Shown here piece after piece: positions 48,446-57,032 of a stretch of 64,000 nt of DNA (positions within the stretch are counted from its first letter, which is position 1; every line of letters starts with the position of its first letter). The translations under genes were made by a program, and so were the position numbers. This DNA is from Hymenobacter volaticus (GTDB taxonomy: Bacteria > Bacteroidota > Bacteroidia > Cytophagales > Hymenobacteraceae), in the NCBI RefSeq assembly GCF_022921055.1, contig NZ_CP095061.1, positions 4,441,501 to 4,505,500 of the forward strand, given 5' to 3'. The notes below the pieces were generated by a model. It saw nothing but the letters and a program-made list of their open reading frames with translations. It was not told where the DNA came from and made no database searches.

Positions 48446-48501
48446 GGGTAAGATATAATCTGATAAGTATCTACGAGGCCGCAAACTACATCACTCCTAC
48501 A

Positions 48502-50456
48502 TTACCTCACCGTGCGATATGCTTGGCGTGGGTGATTAGTAGCGTAGCGCCGCTCTAGCTTCCCTGCTTTTATTAAGGTGGGAATAACCTCATTTATTAG
48601 GTATTTGCCGTTTTTGTTCGTGGCTTCCGCTAGTTGCGCTAAAGAGCACCAACCTGATCTTGCGGCTTCTAGCAGTATCTGTTCTAGTTTTACAGAAGCT
48701 GACTCGGAAACGGGTGTTTCTTCAATAGTCTCCAGGCTTTTCTCGGAACTCTCCAGGTTTTTCTCGAAAATACCCAGGCTATCCCCGGAGTCTCCAGGTT
48801 CTTGCTTGAGGTCTCCAGGTTTTGGTCAAAGCTCTCCAGGTTCTTGCTTGAAGTCCCCAGGTTTTGGTTTAAGCTCTCCAAAATCTCCATTGAGATGGTC
48901 TCATGCCGAGCATTACTATCAGTCTCATTCAGTGAGTAAGTCGTGCCAGATCCACGGCCTGTAGAAACTAAAAAGCTTTTCTGACACAGAGTTTTGAGCA
49001 AGCCAGATAAGTCAGTTGCATGCATGTTCACACGATAGCGCAAACTCCGGTGGGTAACTTTTTCTTCCATAGCTACTATAGAGAGAACTGTCAACGCGTC
49101 TCCGAATATAGTTTCAACTTGCTCACCAAAAGCTTCATGCAACCTCTCCTGTGCTTGAACTGATAAGATACTCTCCATCTCAAGTTCCAGGGTCACACGA
49201 TCGGGCTCATCTCGTAAATCTAGATAGGGGCGCATCCAATGAGCACTTTCCCATCCGCGCACAATTTTGTCGGCCCCGCTTCCGGCCTGCTCCGCACCCC
49301 AATGTAACCAAACATCTTTTGCAGAGCCTTATTGCGACAAATGCTAGTACCTCCTTCGTAGTATTGGCGCATGGATACTAGTAACGTACCAGGATTAGTA
49401 AATTGAAATCCGTGTGGCCTCCGAATGCTTACTAAACTTCCAGGTGCGCTGTAGTCAGCATGAACTAAGGAGTTGATAAATGCTTCTCGCAAGGCAATGT
49501 GAGCAGGAGTTTCGTCTTGTCGCTGCCCATTTTTTAGTTGGAATGGCCGAGGCAGCCCGCAGAAATTCGTGGCCATACTACTCGGAAGAATTGGAACAAA
49601 TTAGCTTCCCACGTTCCGTCCGGATAAATTCGGTCAGTCCACCTTACATCGGAGTCTTGGGTAAGGACCTCTCGATAGTCTGGAAAGAATTGAGGTGCAC
49701 ATTCAGGATCGTGAATAGCATCCGTTTTGCCAAACATGAGCACTCCAGCCAGCGTCAATCCCTCTTGCTTACTTTGGCGGTCATAGCGATAAGCTCCTAG
49801 TTTACGTAAGAACTCTAGGTCGTCCTCAGCCAACCAAGGATGCCCGGTCGAATAGTGCTCATCAACTGCCGAAATTGCTGGATACTGCGCAAGTCCAAGT
49901 CATCTGGATAGGAGAAACCCCGCAGGATGCGACTGTCGGCAGGCATATTGGCGTCACTATCAGCCATCATACGGCGCACTGCATCGCGAGTGCAACGATA
50001 GTCGCCACCATCGCGGCGCTTATAAGTGCCGGTGTTGGGGTCAAGCCCCACAAAAACCGGCATTTGCTCACGGTTGGCCCGTGGTATATCAAAAGCTAGG
50101 AAGTACTGGTCAACCTGATCCGGCACTGGGATTGCTTGGACGTGCGCATCTTTAAGTAAGTCGGCACTAATCTTATTTCTGTTGTTTTGTGTGTCGAAGA
50201 AATCTTGCCGGAAACGTTGTACCTGGGTCAGTGCTAAACCATCAGCTACAAACCGATTGTTTGCTTCTTCCTTAACGCCCAGCACGATTAGGCCACCTTC
50301 TGTATTAGCAAATGCAGAATAAGTTTCCCAGAAAGAACCAGGAAACCCGCCTTTAGCAGACTTATACTCTATTTCGCTGCCTTCAAACTGCGGGAACGCA
50401 GCAATAACGGCATCTTCTAATGGGTCGGAGAACAGGCTGTATTGATGAGTAGGCAT
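48502..50456 (-). CDS. AlbA_2 domain / ATPase-like / winged-helix protein (four frameshifts)
   Basis: Repaired length 652 aa. N-terminal AlbA_2 (Schlafen-like) domain: EIEYKSAKGGFPGSFWETYS, AFANTEGGLIVLGV. Middle: LREAFINSLVHADYS, the COG2865-type HATPase-like motif, then GAEQAGSGADKIVRGW. Next an 8-heptad linker, then a C-terminal winged helix (WCSLAQLAEATNKNGKYLIN ... NHPRQAYRTVR). Breaks, each one G short on the coding strand: ccc 49843-49845, ccc 49556-49558, cccc 49297-49300, cccc 48783-48786. Usually annotated as putative transcriptional regulator; Schlafen-type AlbA_2 proteins also occur in defence loci. Role here unknown. Confidence 0.85.
48718..48884 (-). repeat. eight 21-bp units coding a heptad-repeat linker
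   Basis: In the repaired frame the linker reads as eight 7-residue units: ILESLNQ, NLGTSSK, NLESFDQ, NLETSSK, NLETPGD, SLGIFEK, NLESSEK, SLETIEE. The regular [N/S]L pattern crosses the 48783 break and stays in register only after adding one base, which supports the repair. Probable coiled-coil or beta-stacking linker. Confidence 0.8.
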
Positions 50457-50532
50457 AAGATTTTAATAACCCGTACTGACTCAAAGATACCTTACATTCC
50501 AAAGTAGTCGCATCTTAAGCTGGTAATGCCGA

Positions 50533-51141
50533 CTAATCAACAATCATCAAGCTTCGAAGTAGCTTGCGCCATTTAGAAGTCAATTCATAGCTCTCTGATT
50601 TACTTTGCCACAAGCTTTTACGGCCAATTTTTTGCAAAATCTTTCGCAAAATATCTTGCAGCTTGTAGAGCTCTTTTAACCGTTGTGGGACGAGACTAGC
50701 AGCTTGCTTTACATACGGGTGTTGGCGGTAAGCATTCGATAACTCATCCACTTGGTCAAGAAATTCCGAAACGGGTTTCTCAGCTAGTTGCCGGCCTTCA
50801 GCAGCCAGAAATTCCTTGACAATTTGACAAAACTGCTCGTGCAGTTCTGTTGCTGTCCGCTGGTCTTTCTGAGCTTTTTCTTCTCGCTCACGTTTCTGCC
50901 AATAGGTTTCTAACTCAAGTGGCTCTTCCTCTTGATCTTCTTCCTCTAGCTCTACTTCCTCATACTCGATAGGAATGAACTCATTATAGCGTGAATCTGG
51001 CTTAGATATAAGAACCAAGCTTTCTGAGCCAGCATTCTCTCGAAAGTATAGCCCTTTACATGCTTCACTACAATACTTTTTGTTAGGGCGACCTTCAACT
51101 AAATTGCCGCATTGGGGACAGGTGCGAATCGGTTTATTCAT
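50533..51141 (-). CDS. zinc-ribbon protein with charged coiled-coil region
   Basis: 202 aa. N-terminal zinc ribbon TCPQCG ... KKYCSEACKG (two C-x2/3-C knuckles, residues ~8-30), a strongly acidic stretch (EEVELEEEDQEEEPLELE) and a helical C-terminus with FCQIVKEFLAAEGRQLAE. No family recognised beyond the ribbon. It lies 79 bp downstream of the serine recombinase on the same strand. Confidence 0.7.
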   Translation of the reverse strand: MNKPIRTCPQCGNLVEGRPNKKYCSEACKGLYFRENAGSESLVLISKPDSRYNEFIPIEYEEVELEEEDQEEEPLELETYWQKREREEKAQKDQRTATELHEQFCQIVKEFLAAEGRQLAEKPVSEFLDQVDELSNAYRQHPYVKQAASLVPQRLKELYKLQDILRKILQKIGRKSLWQSKSESYELTSKWRKLLRSLMIVD

Positions 51142-51219
51142 AGTTGGGTTACTTTTTTTGGGTAAATCAGAAACGGTTTAAAAAGCCTCAAAACTGTTTC
51201 TGATAAGAAAATTCACTGT

Positions 51220-51930
51220 TCACTGTTTAAAAGACGCTGAAACGGTTTGGTCCTGAACAGCCCTAGTTGAAACTAACAGTCGAGCGACGGCTGACTTATA
51301 AAAGGGCTTGCCGTTGGGTGTGCAATAGCCACTAGCATTTAGTTCTCGGACTATAGCCTGTAAGCTGGCTCCTCGCGCTCGTAGCAACTCACATAGCCGT
51401 CGAGCCTGGCGACTACTCAATTGCTGTCGAGCCTTTTCTTGACGGACCTCGATACTGCGTATTCGAGCTTTATCAGTCAGGTTGCCAGGAGTGCCAAGCT
51501 GAAAACCCCGCGCTTTCTTAGCTGCTAGCGCCGCACAAGTACGTTGTGAGATGGCTACTGCCTCGCGCTGAGCTACTGCGGCCAGAATATGAATGGTGAA
51601 CTCATCCGCTTCGGGCACGTCTACCGCTTTGAAGCGGACGCGACTCTCCATCAGCTCAGCGAGGAAAGCGACGTTGCGTGCCAAGCGGTCTAGTTTAGCT
51701 ACCAGTAGGATAGCTCCGGTTTGGCTCGCCATATCGAGTGCAGCTTGTAACTGCGGGCGCCTGTTGTTGCGCCCGCTCTCTACTTCTGTAAACTGAGCGA
51801 GTAACATAGCTATCTGAGGCACGAAAGCCTGTACGGCGGCCTGTTGGGCCTCTAGGCCCAAACCCGAACGGCCTTGTTTATCAGTGCTCACGCGGTAGTA
51901 AGCAACATACTGGTCATCGGATGCTCTCAT
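51220..51930 (-). CDS. serine recombinase (resolvase/invertase family)
   Basis: 236 aa from ATG 51930 (MRASDDQYVAYYRVSTDKQG); nucleophile Ser15. Resolvase core continues with LLVAKLDRLARNVAFLAELM and VDVPEADEFTIHILAAVAQ, and a C-terminal Recombinase-like helical part with SLQAIVRELNASGYCTPNGK. Small resolvase rather than large serine integrase by length. May act in dimer resolution or inversion within the element; no crossover site was located. Confidence 0.92.
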   Translation of the reverse strand: MRASDDQYVAYYRVSTDKQGRSGLGLEAQQAAVQAFVPQIAMLLAQFTEVESGRNNRRPQLQAALDMASQTGAILLVAKLDRLARNVAFLAELMESRVRFKAVDVPEADEFTIHILAAVAQREAVAISQRTCAALAAKKARGFQLGTPGNLTDKARIRSIEVRQEKARQQLSSRQARRLCELLRARGASLQAIVRELNASGYCTPNGKPFYKSAVARLLVSTRAVQDQTVSASFKQ

Positions 51931-52049
51931 CTTGGAAAGGAATAAAGAAACAGACCACACTATCTAAAAAGAGGGGTAGCAGTTGTTGAACGGGTGTTTA
52001 ACAGATGAGACGGCCGGTGAATTCGTCTTGACGAAGTAGTGGCCAGTCG

Positions 52050-53123
52050 TCATTGATCCCAACTCGGTGGGTAGCCTGGCCACTGTTCAAGCAGCAAATC
52101 GGCTAGGTCGAATCCGGCCACTTTCTGAGCATTATTTGCTTGGCGCTCCAACACATCGGCCACTTGTATCCTGAACCCTGCTTGGTTTAATTCAGCGGCC
52201 TTCTCACTCCACCTTCGATATGCAGAGCCATCAGTAGATGCATCGGGGTAAAGGGTAATCGGATGCTCCCTGACAGAGCGAAGGCGATCAGCATTGAGAT
52301 AAGTAAGTCCTCCCACGGCTAACCAGGTGAATGCTGGCAAGTATGGTGTGCAGATAATGGCGGTCTTAGTAGATTCCACAATTGCGACTGGGCTATCTGC
52401 AGAAATGTTGGACACCTGTGCTAGACCATATAGCGAAGGCGACTTTTGGACTTCATTATTAGGGTCGAGGTAGGAGATTAGCCAAGATGGTTGCGACAAA
52501 TTATGCTTCCTGCAATGCGCTGCGTAGGCTGTGTGTACCCAATCGGTACACCGTTTCGTTCGTCCATTTGGAGCATCTTCTTTTACAGTATGCCCTTGGG
52601 CATCAAAAAGAACCACTTGGCCACCTCGTGCCCGACCAAGTTTGTCGCGTTGCCAGAAAATGGTAGCACCAGGCCAATGTGCCGATGTTCCGACATCGAA
52701 GCGGCACAATAAGTCAGTCGCAACACCTGCACCAAAATGGTTTAGTAGCAATTGGGCGAATACATTGGAAGAATAACGCCTCTTTGTTTGCTCAACTACT
52801 TCCTCTGGAATAAAGCACAGGGGAGGCAAAGCTCGCTTTGGTTTTGCTGATTTAAGAGGCCGTAAATTTGAGATAGGTTGTTTCTCAACTTGCTGCGTCT
52901 CTTGGTAGTAGCTCAACTCATTCAGACCAGATATATAAGGGCTGTTGAAATAGCCGCATTTATCGGCGCGGTCGCAGCTGCCAAACTGTTCGGGTAAAAG
53001 CTCATTTGTGACTGTATCAATCCAGCGGGTAAACGTCTTCGAGGTATGGCATTTAGGGCAAGTAAACCGGGTTCTCGCACCTGCATAGCGTTGTAGCTGA
53101 AAGCGCGCTGAAGAAAAACGCAT
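52050..53123 (-). CDS. DUF6371 / toprim-like zinc-finger protein
   Basis: 357 aa. N-terminal zinc-binding part FTCPKCHTSKTF ... CDRADKCGY, then a toprim-like region (SPVAIVESTKTAIICTPYLP, LYPDASTDGSAYRRWSEKAA). This set is typical of the DUF6371 proteins found on Bacteroidota mobile elements, probably primase-like or plasmid-type replication accessory. Lies directly downstream of the P4-type primase-helicase gene, which supports a role in element replication. Confidence 0.8.
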   Translation of the reverse strand: MRFSSARFQLQRYAGARTRFTCPKCHTSKTFTRWIDTVTNELLPEQFGSCDRADKCGYFNSPYISGLNELSYYQETQQVEKQPISNLRPLKSAKPKRALPPLCFIPEEVVEQTKRRYSSNVFAQLLLNHFGAGVATDLLCRFDVGTSAHWPGATIFWQRDKLGRARGGQVVLFDAQGHTVKEDAPNGRTKRCTDWVHTAYAAHCRKHNLSQPSWLISYLDPNNEVQKSPSLYGLAQVSNISADSPVAIVESTKTAIICTPYLPAFTWLAVGGLTYLNADRLRSVREHPITLYPDASTDGSAYRRWSEKAAELNQAGFRIQVADVLERQANNAQKVAGFDLADLLLEQWPGYPPSWDQ

Positions 53124-53229
53124 AAAAAATGATGTTTTAAGCGCAACACTTTCTGCACTTGCTACACTCGGTCAAGTATCCAGAGTGTAGCAAGTGTTGC
53201 AAGTGCAGACTTGGGAAGAAGATTTTTAT

Positions 53230-54746
53230 TTACAAGCTTCGCTTTGCCAGCCAATGAACATGGCCTCCATTGCGACGGACACCGTGAATACCGTGGCTTT
53301 CTAGGCGCTTCACGAACTTTCGGCTATTCACTGGCCGGTTGCCCTCATCCAGACAGTGGGCACGATAATTAGCGTAAAGCTCCTTGCGGGCAATCGTTGT
53401 GGTGGTGGATGCCTCGTAACTATCATCAAGAAACGAACGCACACTATCGGACTGGAGCCGATACTCATCTATCTGACTGCTAACCACTTCTGAATATGTA
53501 AAGCGACCTTGCTCTAGGAGGCGATTAAGACCGGTTAGAATCCAGTTAAATACCCCAGACAGCTCAGCAGCAATAATTTTGGCTGCTAGTTGCTTGTCCT
53601 GTTCTTCCTCTGGAATCGTCTCTTTAAAAGGGATAATTAGGAAACGCCGGAAATAGGCATGGGTGTGTTCCACGTCCGCGGGCAGTTCATTGCAGTTGAA
53701 GATGAGCTTCGCGTAGTCTGTCAGGGTAAACGGCTGCCCGTAGGGAAAGCGCGCTTCTACTGGCTCACCCGAGACCAATTGCTTGAACACATTGGGGTCT
53801 GACTTACCGCTAATCTCACTTGCGTAGTTGAGAAGCTTATTGGCAAGGTGAGCACGCGCATACGACGGGTCAACAGTGAGGCTTTGGAGAGAATAGTGGC
53901 TTACATTATCAGAACCTAACAAAGCGGTTATAATCTCGAAGAGTACTGACTTTCCATTGGCACCCGAGCCGTAGAGCAGTAGTGTCTTTTCAAGCTTCAA
54001 CTTCGTAGGTGAGACAAACACATACCCCAGATATTCAGCCAATATGTCCTGGCAAGCTTTGTCGGGCAAGACCCGATCAAGAAAATGTTGGAAGAGTAGT
54101 GCTGTGGCCGCTGGATTGTAGGCGAATGGGAGCTGATGAATCATGAAGTCAGTCCGGTCGAAGGCCCTCAACTCTTGGCAGCCTGCACCAATATGGAAAG
54201 TGCCATTCGAGAGGTTGATTCGCACCGCCTCACGGGATTTTTCCGGAGCAGGCAGATACGCTGCGCTCATGAATTGCTTGTAGAGTTGAGCAGCAAATTC
54301 CACATAGCAGGCATCGTATTTGTCAACCCCCATCTTCAAGGCAGTCTCCTGTAGGAAAGCTTTCAAATCGTCTTCCTGCACCGGCTGCCAGCAAGCCCCA
54401 TTATAAGCATAGATAAAACCTAGGTTTCGGCATAGCCCCAGTGATTCCGGGCAGCCAAGGCAAGCGCTTCTTCGACAACCGTTACCACATAGTGCTTCTG
54501 CTTTAGCTTTTCGGTCTCATTGTCAAGGCCGACAATTTTGCGGAAGTCAAGCTTCTGTACCTGTTTGAGCAGCGTCGCCAAGACATTCTTATGGGGCACA
54601 ATAACACTTGGCTGAATGTGTGCGGTGGCGTCTTGGGTAGTTAGCGCTTGTAATTCTGCAATCGTGACGGTACCAATGACTGCGTTGCCGTTCGGGTGCT
54701 TCTTCCCATTCAGAGGGGCAGCAGGCGAGGGTACTACGGCCTCCAT
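53230..54746 (-). CDS. P4-type primase/D5 helicase-like protein (one frameshift)
   Basis: Repaired length 505 aa. Walker A GSGANGKS in LLLYGSGANGKSVLFEIITA, then FNCNELPADVEHTHAYFRRF and FLIIPFKETIPEEEQDK, the superfamily 3 helicase pattern of phage P4 alpha/D5 proteins. As written, the N-terminal 108 codons end in TAG at 54420 (HWGYAET-stop); one more base at CC/GG 54423-54424 gives ET-L-GFIYAYNGACWQPVQEDD, the normal D5_N-type junction. It lacks the N-terminal toprim/primase domain of P4 alpha itself; the DUF6371 protein may supply it (inference). Confidence 0.88.
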
Positions 54747-54747
54747 A

Positions 54748-55032
54748 TCAACTATCTGATGCTTGGTAGCCCCGTTTTCCCTGACTTATCCAATCCAACA
54801 AGTCGGCTCTGCTAAAGAAAAGTCGATTTCCTCGCTTCGACACAGGCAAGCGTCCTTCACATACCAACGCATAGATGCGTGCTTTACTCAAGCGAGTAAT
54901 TTCTTGAGCCAATTCCATTCCGCCCGTTTCGTCCTTGGGCTCAATCGCACCACGCAGCATCTGCTGCGTTTCTCTAGCTAGTGCTTCCAGCTTATCGAGC
55001 CGGACATTAAGTGATTCAAATGGGTTATGCAT
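54748..55032 (-). CDS. excisionase-like helix-turn-helix protein
   Basis: 94 aa. A coiled-coil start (LNVRLDKLEALARETQQML) then a MerR/excisionase-type winged helix: AQEITRLSKARIYALVCEGR, LPVSKRGNRLFFSRADLLDWI. Ends one base before the primase start, so the two are coupled. By position and fold it is a candidate recombination directionality factor or regulator of the element. Confidence 0.85.
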   Translation of the reverse strand: MHNPFESLNVRLDKLEALARETQQMLRGAIEPKDETGGMELAQEITRLSKARIYALVCEGRLPVSKRGNRLFFSRADLLDWISQGKRGYQASDS

Positions 55033-55144
55033 GATTTGCCGTCGTTTGTTGATAACGAGGGCAAGTAGGCAAAGAAGTAGCGGCCTAAATTGGTCGACCA
55101 GAAAAGACCAAAAACTACTGATAATAAGATATAGCAGGTGCCAA

Positions 55145-56956
55145 CTATTTAGGAAACACTTTAGATAGAGATTCTAATAAGGCGTAATAATATTTATCGC
55201 TTTTCTTCCATGTGTGCGTCAAACTTTGCTCAGCGGGTTTGTAATTCATAGTGTTCTTCGAAACGCTCGCTTTATAAGTATGAATGAATATGTTTGCAGC
55301 TAATTCGTTTGACATATCCATAATGACCTCATGTTGATGTAATGCAGCTCTAGTCGCTGCCCATATCCCTGCTTTATGTATACTATTTGCAATAAGAACC
55401 CCATCAACCTGTTTGACCAGCCCCTTTTTTAATAAGAATGAATCAACATGATGACGCTTGAAATTGGGTGAAATGTAATCGTCTAATAAAAATGATGGAG
55501 CACCTGGTGCATCGTTTTCGCCTAAAGCATTCGTTATCACACTAAGGCCTTTGATTGCCCAGGGCAAGCGGCAAGTGATGGTATCAGCGAAGCTAGACCA
55601 GAAGTTATTGGCAAACCGATCCCCCTGTTGCTTAGTGACGTCCTTTACACCGTCAATAAAAGTGTATTGAGGGAATTTGTCCACTAAGGCTGTATAAAGT
55701 CCTGTAAAGCCGTATGCATTTTGCCCTGCATCAAAATGCGCAGCTGTTAATTTCATCAATGGGTTGTCAATAAATTGCGTCAACCGACTACGAAGGGCAT
55801 TTAATTCGAACAGGGTTTGAGGGACGTTCTCTCTGAAACGCGTTAGTAAAAGATTAAAACGTAATGCAGTATCCTGTTCATCATTGTAACAAGCCACAAT
55901 TAACTGGCCGGTAGGATCCCATCTTTCATTCCAGTTAGGTATCAGTAGAATGCGCTCAAGGGCTTGCAACAACTGCTCCCCCGCAGATTTTTGCCGTGAT
56001 TGAATCCACTGCCCCATACGCTTGGCATTTATACGAGCCCGGTGCAATGCACATCGACGCCACGTCTCCCGTTTGGCTTCAGAGAGAACAAGGTTATCTT
56101 CTCGAAACAGCGGATTTTCTTCATCCGGAATGGTGAGTTTAAGCTCAACTGCATCAAGTAAGCGGCGAAGGCCTAATAAAAATTCGTCTCTGTTAGAAGC
56201 CTCGTGGAAGGCTTGCTCATATTCAATGGGGGCAGACCAGGGACGGGATATTGGGTAATTCCACCAGCGCACATTAGATAGGTGCCTAGCCCATTCTTCT
56301 AACGCCTGTGCCTCGGTAGGATTCCCAAGGGCCAGGAGTTCACGCATGCCGGGGACGTAAAGCAATAGATCTTGCAAGACAGGCTTATCAACTATCAGTA
56401 ACCTCTTCCCTTTTCGTGGGGCCTCCCGAACAATATACTCGTAGTTCTTGCTCTGTTTATTTACTTGCTCCCACGCTTTGATAACGAAAGCACATCCAAG
56501 GCCTCTTTTCACAAACCCTAGCTCAGGAGGCGTCAAGGCGTCAAACAATTCAAGCACTGACATCCCCGAATCAAGTTGACCTCTTAGTTCGGAAAACCTA
56601 GGCCCAAATGTAATTTCGGGGTCATCGTTAGCATACTGATTCTGAACAACCACTGGGTTATCGTATACAATACCAGCAGGTTCCCAGCCTTTCGCGATAA
56701 ACAAAGCATCCAAATTGCGGCTATCGCTAAGCATAAGCGGCTCGTACTCTTCTAGAGCGGCGTAAACGCCATTCAGTTGTGCCTTTGGACTAGCAACGTT
56801 TAGAAGATTGTCGTTCAACTCTACACAAAACTTAGCGATGGCTGCCGTCAACCTAGCGTGCAAGGTGTCAACGGCTTTGCTACCAACAGTAGGGCTGTCA
56901 TCAAAGCATTGTTGAAGCAGTAATGAAAACTTGTTTAGTCGCTTGTTGGTAGCCAT
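55145..56956 (-). CDS. 603-aa protein of unknown function on the island core
   Basis: I do not recognise this protein. It is 603 aa, soluble, with no signal peptide, no clear P-loop and no obvious catalytic motif. Notable segments: NVRWWNYPISRPWSAPIEYE, AKRETWRRCALHRARINAKR and FDAGQNAYGFTGLYTALVDK. It is between the integrase and the excisionase-like gene, all on the minus strand, with short gaps, so it belongs to the conserved core rather than the cargo. A mobilisation, replication or regulatory role is possible. Only homolog searches and structure prediction could tell. Confidence 0.75.
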   Translation of the reverse strand: MATNKRLNKFSLLLQQCFDDSPTVGSKAVDTLHARLTAAIAKFCVELNDNLLNVASPKAQLNGVYAALEEYEPLMLSDSRNLDALFIAKGWEPAGIVYDNPVVVQNQYANDDPEITFGPRFSELRGQLDSGMSVLELFDALTPPELGFVKRGLGCAFVIKAWEQVNKQSKNYEYIVREAPRKGKRLLIVDKPVLQDLLLYVPGMRELLALGNPTEAQALEEWARHLSNVRWWNYPISRPWSAPIEYEQAFHEASNRDEFLLGLRRLLDAVELKLTIPDEENPLFREDNLVLSEAKRETWRRCALHRARINAKRMGQWIQSRQKSAGEQLLQALERILLIPNWNERWDPTGQLIVACYNDEQDTALRFNLLLTRFRENVPQTLFELNALRSRLTQFIDNPLMKLTAAHFDAGQNAYGFTGLYTALVDKFPQYTFIDGVKDVTKQQGDRFANNFWSSFADTITCRLPWAIKGLSVITNALGENDAPGAPSFLLDDYISPNFKRHHVDSFLLKKGLVKQVDGVLIANSIHKAGIWAATRAALHQHEVIMDMSNELAANIFIHTYKASVSKNTMNYKPAEQSLTHTWKKSDKYYYALLESLSKVFPK

Positions 56957-57032
56957 AATGAGGAAATGAGTATTTGTATACCAATGAATATTGCCCCATT
57001 GTGCATGACTTTAAGTATCGTTTTGGATCAAG

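Noticed and set aside
48718..48884. CRISPR-like array of short direct repeats containing CTCCAGGTT
   Set aside because: Repeats are contiguous 21-bp coding units for a heptad linker, without unique spacers of constant length, and no cas genes are nearby.
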